This document shows positions 1 to 10,733 of a DNA stretch of 20,000 nucleotides, piece after piece. The DNA lies in assembly GCA_001586965.3 (NCBI GenBank), contig LUCW03000308.1, positions 15,001 through 35,000 of the forward strand, written 5' to 3'. Numbering within the stretch: position 1 is the first letter of the stretch; every line of letters starts with the position of its first letter. The translations under genes were made by a program, and so were the position numbers. The notes under the pieces are model-generated. The model worked only from the letters and a program-made list of their open reading frames with translations, made no database searches and was not told the DNA's origin. Source of the DNA: Sphaeroforma sirkka (lineage: Eukaryota > Opisthokonta > Ichthyosporea > Ichthyophonida).

Positions 1-13
1 TGAAGATACATAC

Positions 14-110
14 CTGGTTTTTGACCTGAACAGACCGCTTGGCTTTGACCTCAGCTATACTCTTGCGCTTTCGGATAACCACTTCCGAAACTTTGGGCAG
101 GGACATTCCC
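14..110 (-). CDS. Second exon of a basic protein, possibly ribosomal protein L7/uL30 N-terminus (partial gene)
   Basis: Read on the minus strand, this segment is open and ends at a clean GTATGT donor (plus bases 8-13). It starts after a TTTAG acceptor (AG at 112-111). Joined to the exon at 1182-1210 it keeps frame (phase 2 junction) and adds about 32 residues, including VSEVVIRKRKSIAEVKAKRS. A short motif of the form V-P-E-x2-L-K-K-R-K followed by a Lys/Arg-rich helix is typical of the N-terminal extension of eukaryotic L7 (uL30), a large-subunit protein near the 5S/ITS2 side. The match is short and the conserved core of L7 would lie left of the window, so the family call is inference. An internal ATG at 106-104 could also be a start if the upstream exon is not used. 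It could instead be any small basic nuclear or ribosomal protein. Confidence 0.45.
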
Positions 111-225
111 CTAAACCATATAGGAGATACCAATTGATAGTGTAAGTTTAAAAGACTCTGCTGTAGAATGGGGACATCCATTTATGCATGAAGTGGATAC
201 AAAAAAATAGGATAGGACAAATGCA

Positions 226-311
226 TAGAATATATATATGTGTGTGTCGTATATATATATATATATGTGTGTGTATATACATGTATATATATATATATAT
301 ATGTGTGTCGT

Positions 312-344
<33 letters not shown>

Positions 345-347
345 CTG
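226..347. repeat. (TA)n / (TG)n compound microsatellite
   Basis: Alternating TA tracts are broken twice by TGTGTGTCG and once by a TACATG step. Apparent ORFs of Tyr-Ile repeats across it are a side effect of the dinucleotide and not genes. Confidence 0.9.
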
Positions 348-718
348 TCATGGCAAAAGGATACAACTACTGCTACAATCTTGTAAGTTTTTTCGCATGT
401 GAATCTGCACTGTCGAATAGACCACAGCTCAAGTTTCTCACACTCGTATCTTTTTCCATACTAATATATGAATGAATGAGCCTCTGATTGAGGGTAGTCT
501 AGCATAATGCAATACGGTAAAAAATGTAACGCCCAAAACGACTAGTACACAACTCAGCCATCCTACAGCAAGGCGAGATTCGGTTCACTCGGCCAAGCAA
601 TGGTAACCAAACACGGGAACATGCATGAAAGTCTACACCCTATCTGTATGCTCCAAAAGAAAGAACACCTCGTATATTTTTAGATATGCATATATGTATT
701 TGTCAAAATGAACACAAA

Positions 719-836
719 CACATATATACACATATATATAAATATATATATATAATGTACATATATATATATATATATAATGTACATATATATATATATA
801 TAAATACATATATATATATATATATATATATCTATA
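719..836. repeat. (TA)n microsatellite with repeated TAATGTACA breaks
   Basis: Four TA tracts are separated by two identical TAATGTACA interruptions and an AAATACA step. This indicates duplication of a larger unit inside the array. Confidence 0.85.
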
Positions 837-1181
837 TTCATGGAATATATGTACGTATGTATGTGTGATTTATGTGTATTTGTCTGTATTCGCGTGTTTT
901 AGTATGTGTATGTGTATGTGTGTTTATATCTGTGTATGTACATGTGTATGTACATGTATGTTTGCGTAACGACCAGTATGTTCACACAAACACGCATGCG
1001 TGAAAATCATATACACAGCCTTTTGTTGTGGCATGAATACAGACTCGCTCCAAAGTTTAGTTATCATGCCAGGACGAATTCTTAGGTTAGTATCAGTCCA
1101 CAACAGACTCTGTAGTACACAACTTTGACAATATTAACAATCTCATACGTGCAAGTCTTTCGCACATGTCAAGACACTTAC

Positions 1182-1210
1182 GGTTCAATTGTAGTCACTG
1201 CGCTGACCAT
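1182..1210 (-). CDS. Candidate first coding exon of the minus-strand L7-like gene
   Basis: On the minus strand an ATG at 1210-1208, in good context (AAG before, G after), opens nine codons (MVSAVTTIE) plus two bases. It then meets a strong GTAAGTG donor (plus bases 1175-1181). The phase (two bases left over) fits exactly the acceptor of the exon at 14-110, giving a continuous frame across a 1071-nt intron (111-1181). Being so short, the exon rests on the donor and the phase match only. The start lies 767 bases from the WDR3 start, in head-to-head orientation. Confidence 0.4.
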
Positions 1211-1977
1211 CTTGGATTAGTATAGTATTCTGTTTCTTCGTGTCGGCGGTACAGGTTTGGTTTATATATGTGTGTCTCCGTTACAAGAGGTGGAAGCACA
1301 GATATAGAGCGTGTTCAATAGGGACTTATACTAGTATGGTTGTGGTTGTATAAGTGAATAACTTTAGTACCCAAGTCTCACAAGTACAAAAAGGCTGTAC
1401 AAATACACGTGTACAATTTTAGGATATAAAAATCAAGGGGGGGGGGGTTTGAAAACTCAATTTTTGAAGTAGGTTTCCAACTGTTCACGGTACATCGCGG
1501 AATGTTTTGGGGTTGATTTTCCTAGAAAAAGCTGAACAATTAGAATGATTCTATATTTTGGACCAAAACCATATCAAAACAGGAAATAAAAGCCGAATTT
1601 ATTCATGATCCGTATAACAGCGGTACACGTGCACACAGATAAGCATCTAAACTTGTAAATTGAGGCGCCCGAAAAGATCATTAGTACTACCTGATTTATT
1701 AGCAATATTGTAACCTGATTTATAGGCAAGCTTAAATTATATAATAATACGCAAGGGTAATTGTAAAGTATCAACCTTCCAGCAATAACGCGGTCCTTCA
1801 TATACAAATATATATATTTATACATACGTGTACATATATATATATATTTCGTCAGGAAACTGTCCAGGTAGGCTTGATATCATACGAAACACTCAAAACA
1901 TCAGAAGAGTCAGAGTTCTATCAGACTATACAGTGGAGGCACTTCAAGCCACCCACCTCTATATATAAACACACATC
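1211..1977. promoter_or_regulatory. Head-to-head intergenic region, likely shared promoter
   Basis: This 767-bp gap separates the candidate minus-strand start (1210) from the WDR3 start (1978). It contains a G-run of about 12 at 1437-1447, AT-rich stretches, a short TA block near 1806-1848, and the sequence TATATATAAA just before the WDR3 ATG. No exon with good splice sites was found. I could not recognise a defined factor site. The claim that both genes share regulation rests on geometry and on both products having ribosome-related roles. Confidence 0.35.
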
Positions 1978-2303
1978 ATGTCCATGAGCAAATCGTATTT
2001 GAGATACTCTCCTGATGGATCGTTCGGGTTAGTCTCAAGTCCTGGATGTAATACAATCAGTTGGAAAGGAGGGGAGCAGGCCATTACAGGCGCACTTGAG
2101 AGTGTATTAGTGTGGGATGTAAGGAAAGGGCTAGTATTACAGTCACTTACAAGTAGTGATATCACCAAAGCTGTCACATGCTTGGTCGGATCGCCGGATA
2201 AAAAACATATCGCTGCGGGGTATGTATCACTATGATTTTTTAAACGATGGGTATATTAGCAAATGTATATGTAGATGTATATATATATGCACATATGTGT
2301 ATA

Positions 2304-2396
<93 letters not shown>

Positions 2397-2505
2397 TTAA
2401 TATATATATGTTGTGTTTGTATATATATATATATTAATATGCAACGAACATATATGTATGGATGGATGTATATATATATATATATGGATATATATATATA
2501 TATAC

Positions 2506-2566
<61 letters not shown>

Positions 2567-2600
2567 AAGTTTATATGTGTTTGTGCACTTGTTCTTGTTT

Positions 2601-2633
<33 letters not shown>

Positions 2634-2638
2634 GTATG

Positions 2639-2671
<33 letters not shown>

Positions 2672-2673
2672 CC

Positions 2674-2719
<46 letters not shown>

Positions 2720-3633
2720 AAGATGCATATTGATGGTAATAGACTCATGCGCATTTTTCATATAAATATACATTATGGGTGTGTTTGTTTATCACCATAT
2801 TCATATGCATGTTCATATTCCTTTCGAGAAAAGGGGGTATATGTGTGTGTTCTTTGTAAATATGTAGTCTTCATACTGTACAGTTAGGTAATGATAGAAT
2901 TTGTGCCTGTGAACGTATCTTTTTTGTGCCTGTGAGCGTATCTTTTATATCAATTTACATTGTTGTATCGTATGCACATTGCCTTATATACATATATATA
3001 TATCTTAAATCAAAATACCTCAGTCCAGCATCTCCAACTTATCCCGACCATGTATGTACACGTACTTGGCCTTTCCTGTTACTAGTTCTGGTCATTACTG
3101 TGTGTCCCTATTCGCACCCCCCCAGCAATAGCCTGGCTCACACTCAATCGTTCCACTGACCTCTTGTTGTGTAGATGCATGTCTCAGTGCAGTATTCCTT
3201 TCAGCCGCTGAGCTCTGAAGCACACTCATGGTTAGCCTCCAAATCCCTTAAAACCCTAAAACGATCATTCTATCTGCATGGCTGTCTGTATAGTTACGAG
3301 GACGGGACGATCAGAATATGGGAGGTGGAGTCTGGTGACCTGATGGTCGTGTTGAGTGGTCACAAGTCGGCGGTAAGCGCGATGGCTTTTGATGTGCAGG
3401 GAATGCAGTTGGCCTCGGGTGGAAACGACACTAACATCATAGGTAGGTAAATTAATTGTATGTATATATATATATATATACGGGACTACTCGTAGACGTA
3501 TCGTTAAGATGCGATGTATAGTGGCAGTGTTGGTTGGTTGGCGAGTTATTGCCGGATGTGACTGGCTCGTTGAGTACCCACACGTGACCATCACTTGAGT
3601 CCATTTTGCACCTCACCAGTTTATCACTATATG

Positions 3634-3711
<78 letters not shown>

Positions 3712-4784
3712 TTATATATATTGGTGTGGGCTGGTGCCGGTATTCTCATCCTGGCCTACCTGTGGCAAGAGACAACTGCCTCCTATGCCACATACTTGTC
3801 ACGAATGTGCTAAGTGTGCATATTCTAGGTGTGTACAAGTACTAAGTGTGTACAACTGCTGAGTTTGTATAGCCACGTTTCTATGAATGTCCACCCCAGC
3901 TCAGCAACGCCTGTCTATGGATGAAGCCCGTGTACGAATTCATATATCCTGGCATTTAACACTGTATTTTACTTTCCTTACATATGCAGTTCTAGCTAAC
4001 AGTTAACCCTATATTTTATATGACTTACATATGTACCGCTACCTGACGTTTAACCCCGTATTTTACTTGCCTTCACCAGTCTGGGACATTGTAGCAGAGA
4101 CTGGGCTGTACCGACTCAAGGGGCATAAGGATGTGATCACAGGGCTACACTTCCTGCGTAATGCGAACGTGTTGCTGTCCAGTTCCAAGGACAAGTACAT
4201 CCGCGTGTGGGATCTGGACATCCAGCATTGCGCTCAGACTGTGGTGGGCCACAGGAATGAGGTGTGTATGTGCGCTTGGGGCTATGCTGTGTGTATGTGT
4301 GTGGCATACAGGTGGTTGAGGAACTGTTCGCGTATACGTGTGTGGAATTGGACTCGTACGATGTATGTGTGATCACGACAAGGTCGTGAAAGTCTTAGGA
4401 TTCATGTAGTGTAGCCAGATAGAGCCTCGGTCACGCTTAATATATATGAAAACGGGGGGGAGACAGTAGGTTCGATAGAAAAACAACAGTTAGTTGCTAC
4501 ATGCGTATGGTGATCAACGAATAGGGATAGTATGCAAACGTACGTTTATCTGAAGGTTTGGTAAGTTTTGGGCTTTGCGCTCAACCGTTTCCTGTGTACC
4601 GTTCCTGTTTGCTATAGATTTGCAGCTTTGCGTTGGATGGAGAGGAGTCTCGGCTGATCTCTGGCACAGCCAATGAAGAGATGTACGTGTGGACCATTCT
4701 ATACGACGCAGACCCCGTGGCCTTTGACTCGGCGGCTGCGGGCGATGAGACGACACACAATGACGACGCTCTGGATGGTAAGTG

Positions 4785-4818
<34 letters not shown>

Positions 4819-6494
4819 GGTGTGGGGTGTGGGGAGTGGATGGGTGGGTGGGTGTGTATATGCAAATGCATATATATATATATATATATCATGTAATTAC
4901 GCATTTGTAGAAGGCGACATTGCGCTTCTACAGCAACCATCACATTATCTAGTCATAGTTCTGTTTATAAATAACATGAAGCTATCCTACCTCCATATAT
5001 ACTGACTCTTTTACACTCTTTCTGTCATAGTTCTCTGTTTATAGATAACATGAAGCTATCCTACCTCCATTTATACTGACTCTTTTACACTCTTTCTTGA
5101 TTCCCTCAGATGCAAACGTCATTGCCACTACCGCCGCCACTAAAGTACGAATAGCGCTTATGGGAAAACTGATGCGCAGTGGCAAGGAGAGGGTCGTGAG
5201 CATGCGTGTGCACAATCCCACACAGACCCTTGCTGTACAGAGTTCCGATAAGCTAATTGAGTTCTACCGTTTGCACTCACCGGAAGAGGTGACGAAGAAG
5301 CTGAAGCGAAGGTATGGGCGGTGGTTATTTTTGCGCGGGATGTTATATATTTCTATATATTTATGATACATATATATATATATATATATATATACATATG
5401 AATATATATGTATATATATATAGACGTATCTGTTGTATCATCCGCTGCACAAGATACTGTTTTTTACTGTTTCGGTATCGATGTTTGACCACGATTACCA
5501 TTGCATCGTACTGCTCTTTGTAATAAATCTGTGAAAATCGCTATTGATATGTCTCCTATATCGGAGAAAAATTGCTATGTAAGTCTCCAATACTAGCGTT
5601 TCGTATATGTATATACACATAATATATATATATATATATGTATATACATATAATATATGTATATGTATGGATGTATGTATGGATGTATGAATGTATGTAT
5701 GAATGTATGTATGGATGTATGGATGTATGTATATAAATATACATATATACCCACACCCGGACACCTATTCTCATATGTAACATACAGGCAGAAGCGTCTG
5801 CGTGAGAAAGCCGCAGAGAAAGGCACATCCGAAGTGGAGACAGCTGTGACCGATGCGGCTGATCATATGGTGCACTTGTACAACCTCCGCTTGTCAGCAA
5901 AGTCTGTGTCCTGTGCCTGGGGCCGCACCGTGAAAAAGGGGGCCGATAAGGACCTGGATGCGGGAGATACTCAGGTGTGTAGTATAACCAGTGGGCCGTA
6001 CGGGGTTTTAGCCTGTTGTGAAGGTTTATAGGGGAGTGTGTAGTTGTATGTCAGTCTTGCTTGTAGTCTACAATGGTCGGCATGGACTAGTTTGTGTGCT
6101 GTCCTTGGGTGCACCCCGCGTAGAAAAAAGGGAGCCGATATGGACCTGGACGCGGGAGATACCCGGGTGTGTGGTATTGCCTGTATTATGTTGTCGTGTG
6201 GGTGTTTTGGGGCTATGAGGCTGTACTGTAGAGGCGTGCGTTGTGGGGTTTGCTGGTGCTAGGCTTAGCTCGCTGTGGTGAGTACATCTGAGCACCCAGT
6301 ACATCTCTACAGTCTGTAGTGCCATGCGCAACTGTCGCCTATCTGTCCTGTTGTGTTCCAGAAACGGTCTCTCCATCTCTGCGTCTGGCTGCGGTGGTGA
6401 CTTTCTCAAGAGACGACTAACAGTTCGGTACCTATCGAACCTACTCATAAGACTCATCCCAATCTCTCGCTCTCTTTCTCTCTCTCTCGCTATA

Positions 6495-6543
<49 letters not shown>

Positions 6544-7488
6544 TTGTACTTAATTATCCCTTTACTTAATTATACTTATACTTATTCTTATTCTTCCCCA
6601 CGTCTGCCACAGGTGGACATGGTGGTAGCCCTGCACAACAACACCATCGAGAGCCATGCCATTAAACTCTCCGCCAAAACAGCCACATCGTCACCTGTCA
6701 GTCAGCTGCAACAACCAGGCCACCGCTCGGGTGTCCGTTGTGTGGCGATATCCGACGACAGTATGTGCGCTGGGTTGCTTGTGCTTGTGCTTGTGCCGTA
6801 TCTGGTGCGACAATGTGTAGCAGTAGTATTAGTCATTTCGATGTTAGGTACGATTAGAGTACAGTGAGTACTGAGTGCTTGACAGTGTGTGGCTACCTGC
6901 AGGCTGCTGCGTGGCCATCTAGTATGTGTACTGATGTGCGTGTGCTGAATCTGTTCACAGTATGTGTAGCCTTTATTTGTGCACTTTTACGCATAGTGTG
7001 GGTCTACCAGCCGCTGTGTGACTATATCGGGCCACAGCATGTATGGGGCGTACTGGTATTAGCTCGTATCGTACCACACGGACGTGTCTGTCAGGATCTG
7101 TCAACTAATATGCATGTTGAGTATATACACACCTAGCTACCTGATAGAAATATTCTTATTTATTTCAAGATGGCAGTAGCATACGTACTTATTGACCAAT
7201 GGGAACGCTTGATTCTTGACTAGTAGCGTAACCGATAGCTGTGTGTTTCTCCATTCGCTGTATAGTCCGCCCTTTCACCCACCACCACTATCCTCACCCA
7301 TTCGACCTCTCTCCGGTATTGAAATCCGTAGGTAAAATGCTGGTGTCGTGCTCGTCCAATGAGATTAAAGTATGGAACATGGCCACGAGGACAGTAATCC
7401 GCACACTGCCGTCTGGCTACTGTCTCTGTGTCACCTTCATTCCGGGAAATCGACATGTGGTTATCGGGTAAGTCGATCAATCGGAGAG

Positions 7489-7556
<68 letters not shown>

Positions 7557-8295
7557 CACACACAAACACACACACATATATATATGTATATATATATATG
7601 TTTATGTTGTTTATATGTATGTATGTATGTATATATGTATGTATGTACGTATGTATGGGCCTATGTGTTTATTTATGTTCTATGTATCTCTGTATACATA
7701 TCCTTGACGTAGTGGATACATACTCACGTAGCTGTTGTGCAATATAGTCTATTTCGTTATAGTGAAGTGTAATTGTTATCACTCGCCTTGCAGTTCTTTA
7801 TTTTCATACAACCCATTGAGACTCCGACTCTATCGCCATAGACATAGTGTTGGAAGCTACAACATAGCACGTGCACTACCAGTTCAACTGCTCGCCTGTT
7901 TATATCCCCAGATGAACTCGACCATCTAATCCCTTTCCCGTACTAAACCATCCCACGCCATACCGCCCCATGCCATATCCCTAACCTCCAGATACAAAAC
8001 GGGCGAGATTGAGCTGTTCGACATCGCTTCAGCCACCTCCCTGCAGAAAGAAATGGCCACCGAGAGTGGTGAGAGTGTGTGGTCCATAGCCATGCGCCCT
8101 GACAAGCGTCGCTTTGTGACTGGAGCCGCAGATAAGAATGTCAAGTTTTGGGATTTGGATCTTATCGCGGACGAGGTACGGAACGCCACTCTGTGTGTGT
8201 TCTTGTATTTCCAAATTGAATATTTAGTATAGCAATTTCGATTGACAATATACATATGGGTGTGTCTGTGTGTGTTTGTATGTGTCTGTGTGTGT

Positions 8296-8331
<36 letters not shown>

Positions 8332-9531
8332 TGTATGTATGTATGTATGTATGTATATATATATATTTATATTTAGTGTACATATTTATAAACATAATAT
8401 ATAAATGTATATATATATATGTGTGTGTGTGTGTCTGTGTCTGTGTGTGTTTGTGTGTGTGTGTATAGGTATATGTATACAAATAGGTTCTCCGGTGTAT
8501 ACAGAGGGTTACAAAGGGCTTACTAAGAGCAAGTTCATGTGCTCAGGGTATTTGGTTTTTTATAAAAAAAAATATGGGATCATTGTGGTGTCAGGGCCTA
8601 CTACGAATCGGCATGTCCATCGAGCACGTGTTCTAAGAATAGCTCTTACATACCAGTTCACTATCCTCCAAGTCGCCCCAAATTTTGCCAGTACTGAGTG
8701 CAATATCCCCTCCCCTTCCCTCACACCCAGGAGTACTCCACTACCAGCAAACGCTTGGGTTTCGTACACTCAGCTACGCTTAAGATGTCCGATGATGTTT
8801 TGTGTGTCAAGTACACTCCGGACCAGAGACTGATTGCCGTCTCTCTATTAGATAGTACCGTGAAGCTGTTCTTTGAGGACACGTTGAAGTTTTTCACCTC
8901 GTTATATGGGCACAAGGTATGTGCGGCAGCTATTCCGATATCCGATGGAGCGTACGGTACAAAAGTGTGTATATCAGATAGCCAGTAGTATATTATACAC
9001 GGCAATATATACGTTTGTTTATTTATATATATTATCATATTATATTATATTGTATTATTATATATTATATTATTATATTATGTTATATTATATTATACAG
9101 GTATGGAGGAATATGTACATACAGTGGCTTTTATGTGGGGCTTACGCTTGTCGTTCGCATGTACGTTGTTCTGTGTGGTATATCTCATTTCTCTACTTTT
9201 CAACTGTTAAGAGATGGGTACTATTAAGTGTATTTACAGAACTCCCAACAAAAGGTTGAATCAAACATTCGAGCAATATGTATACGTCAATTTCTCTATG
9301 CATATAGTATCGGTAGTGGTATCTCATACGTTATTCTCACCTCACATACTGCATACGTTTCTACTGCACAGCTCCCCGTCCTCTCCATGGACATCTCAGC
9401 CGACAGCACACTGATGATCACAGCCTCGGCCGATAAGAACATCAAACTGTGGGGACTGGATTTTGGTGACTGTCACAGGTACGGTTTTATTGGGACGATA
9501 ATGTACTATTTCGGTTCAGGGTCAATGAAAT

Positions 9532-9589
<58 letters not shown>

Positions 9590-9600
9590 AAATGTATATA

Positions 9601-9636
<36 letters not shown>

Positions 9637-10699
9637 GTGATATACAAATCAGTTCTGGATCCTGGGATATGGGACTATACTTCGGCCATACCCTAGCCAA
9701 TCTATATAACACTTCGAGCTATGTGCCATTACGCATATGGACAGTAACCCGACTTTGTTCACTGGCCTTACCTACCTACTGTAAGCTCACTGTGTGTTCC
9801 CTTATCCTTCCACAGGTCAATGTTCGCCCACGCGGACAGTATCATGGGCGTCTCCTTTGTAGCCAACACGCACTACGCCTTCAGCGTCAGCAAAGACCGT
9901 ACCATCAAGTACTGGGACTGTGACACCTTCGAGCACATCCTCACACTCAACGGCCACCACGGCGAGGTCTGGTGCACCGCAGTCAGTCACCACGGACGGT
10001 TCATGGTGTCTGGGTCGCACGACCGGTCCCTTCGAGTTTGGACCAGGACAGACGAACAGGTGCTGTTGGAAGAGGAGCGCGAGCGCGAACGCGAAGAAGC
10101 GATGGATAGTGAGATGGTCACGGAGAATACGGCCGAGGCTGGGGCTGGTGAGGCGGAGGGGGATGTGACTATGGTGGGGGCAGATGGCCTGGGAGGCAAG
10201 AAGACTGTGGAGACCATCAAGGGCGCCGAGCAGATCATCGACGCTATAGAGCTGGCTGTATGTGTGTGTATATGGGGTTATATGGGTAGATGTTGTGGTT
10301 GTTCAGGTTGTGGTTGTTGTGTGTGTCTGTGTCTGTGTCTGTGTGTCTGCTGTGTTGTTCGAGTGATCCCATGCAGGTGATGTAGGAGTGGTTCTTGCTA
10401 TGTTGGCTTGCTATGGTAGGGCATCTCATCCTTGTCAATCTCTCACTGTGTGTTTTGGGCTGGTATATCATCTCACACCGCACCATCATACCATACAAAC
10501 ACAGGAGAATGAGCGCGAGAACATGGCAGAGCATAAGAAGGCGATGGCTCTGGCAAAGATCAACGGAGTGGACGCCCCTCCACCGTTTGAGCAGAATATT
10601 ATTATGAAGTACCTGCGCATGGACTCGCCGGAAAGGTACGAGTACTTGTGTGTCGACTGAGAGTGCGAGCAGTTGGTCTGATGAATGCATTCGTAATAG

Positions 10700-10733
<34 letters not shown>

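Larger units (their letters stand above)
111..1181 (-). other. Probable first intron of the minus-strand gene; microsatellite-rich
   Basis: No other coding segment is visible here. It holds two TA-rich blocks, about 226-347 (with the motif TGTGTGTCGTATAT twice) and about 719-836 (with TAATGTACA twice), then a TGTATG-rich tail up to about 960. If the two flanking exons do not belong together, this is simply intergenic DNA. Confidence 0.4.
1978..6760 (+). other. WDR3: WDR3 exons 1-7: first seven-bladed WD40 propeller
   Basis: WD-type blade ends are visible in order: [10 protein letters not shown] (exon 1), [12 protein letters not shown] (exon 2), VWDIVAETG and [13 protein letters not shown] (exon 3), EEMYVWTI (exon 4), KLIEFYRL (exon 5) and MVVALHNN (exons 6-7). 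That is seven blades, roughly residues 1-415. The blade-5 to blade-7 loops hold an acidic insert (exon 4 end) and a basic stretch [14 protein letters not shown] spanning the exon 5/6 junction, as in other family members. Intron phases are 2, 1, 0, 1, 2, 0, 1. Confidence 0.88.
7332..10257 (+). other. WDR3: WDR3 exons 8-12: second seven-bladed WD40 propeller and acidic linker
   Basis: Blade ends seen: [12 protein letters not shown] (exon 8), [11 protein letters not shown] and [11 protein letters not shown] (exon 9), [13 protein letters not shown] (exon 10), [14 protein letters not shown] (exon 11), [13 protein letters not shown] and RSLRVWTRT (exon 12). These are blades 8-14, about residues 425-720. 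After the last blade comes [13 protein letters not shown] and a Gly/Ala/acidic linker, then [20 protein letters not shown], a helix conserved in Utp12. The first exon 12 blade is preceded by FAHADS, matching the orthologous spacing. Confidence 0.88.

Noticed and set aside
1574..1825. 83-codon minus-strand open frame between the divergent genes
   Set aside because: Composition is AT-driven, no motif or conserved feature is visible, and it lies in the presumed promoter region.
2247..2887. Long open frames made of Tyr-Ile repeats, here and at other TA tracts (e.g. 7372-7712, 18600-19069)
   Set aside because: They are translations of (TA)n microsatellites inside introns or spacers, open in several frames on both strands, with no other coding signal.
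4310..4372. WD-like words (IRVWNW) in intron 3, resembling the exon 3 blade end
   Set aside because: Only about 20 bases are similar to exon 3 and the alignment fades at once. Too short to claim a duplicated exon, unlike the exon 6 case.
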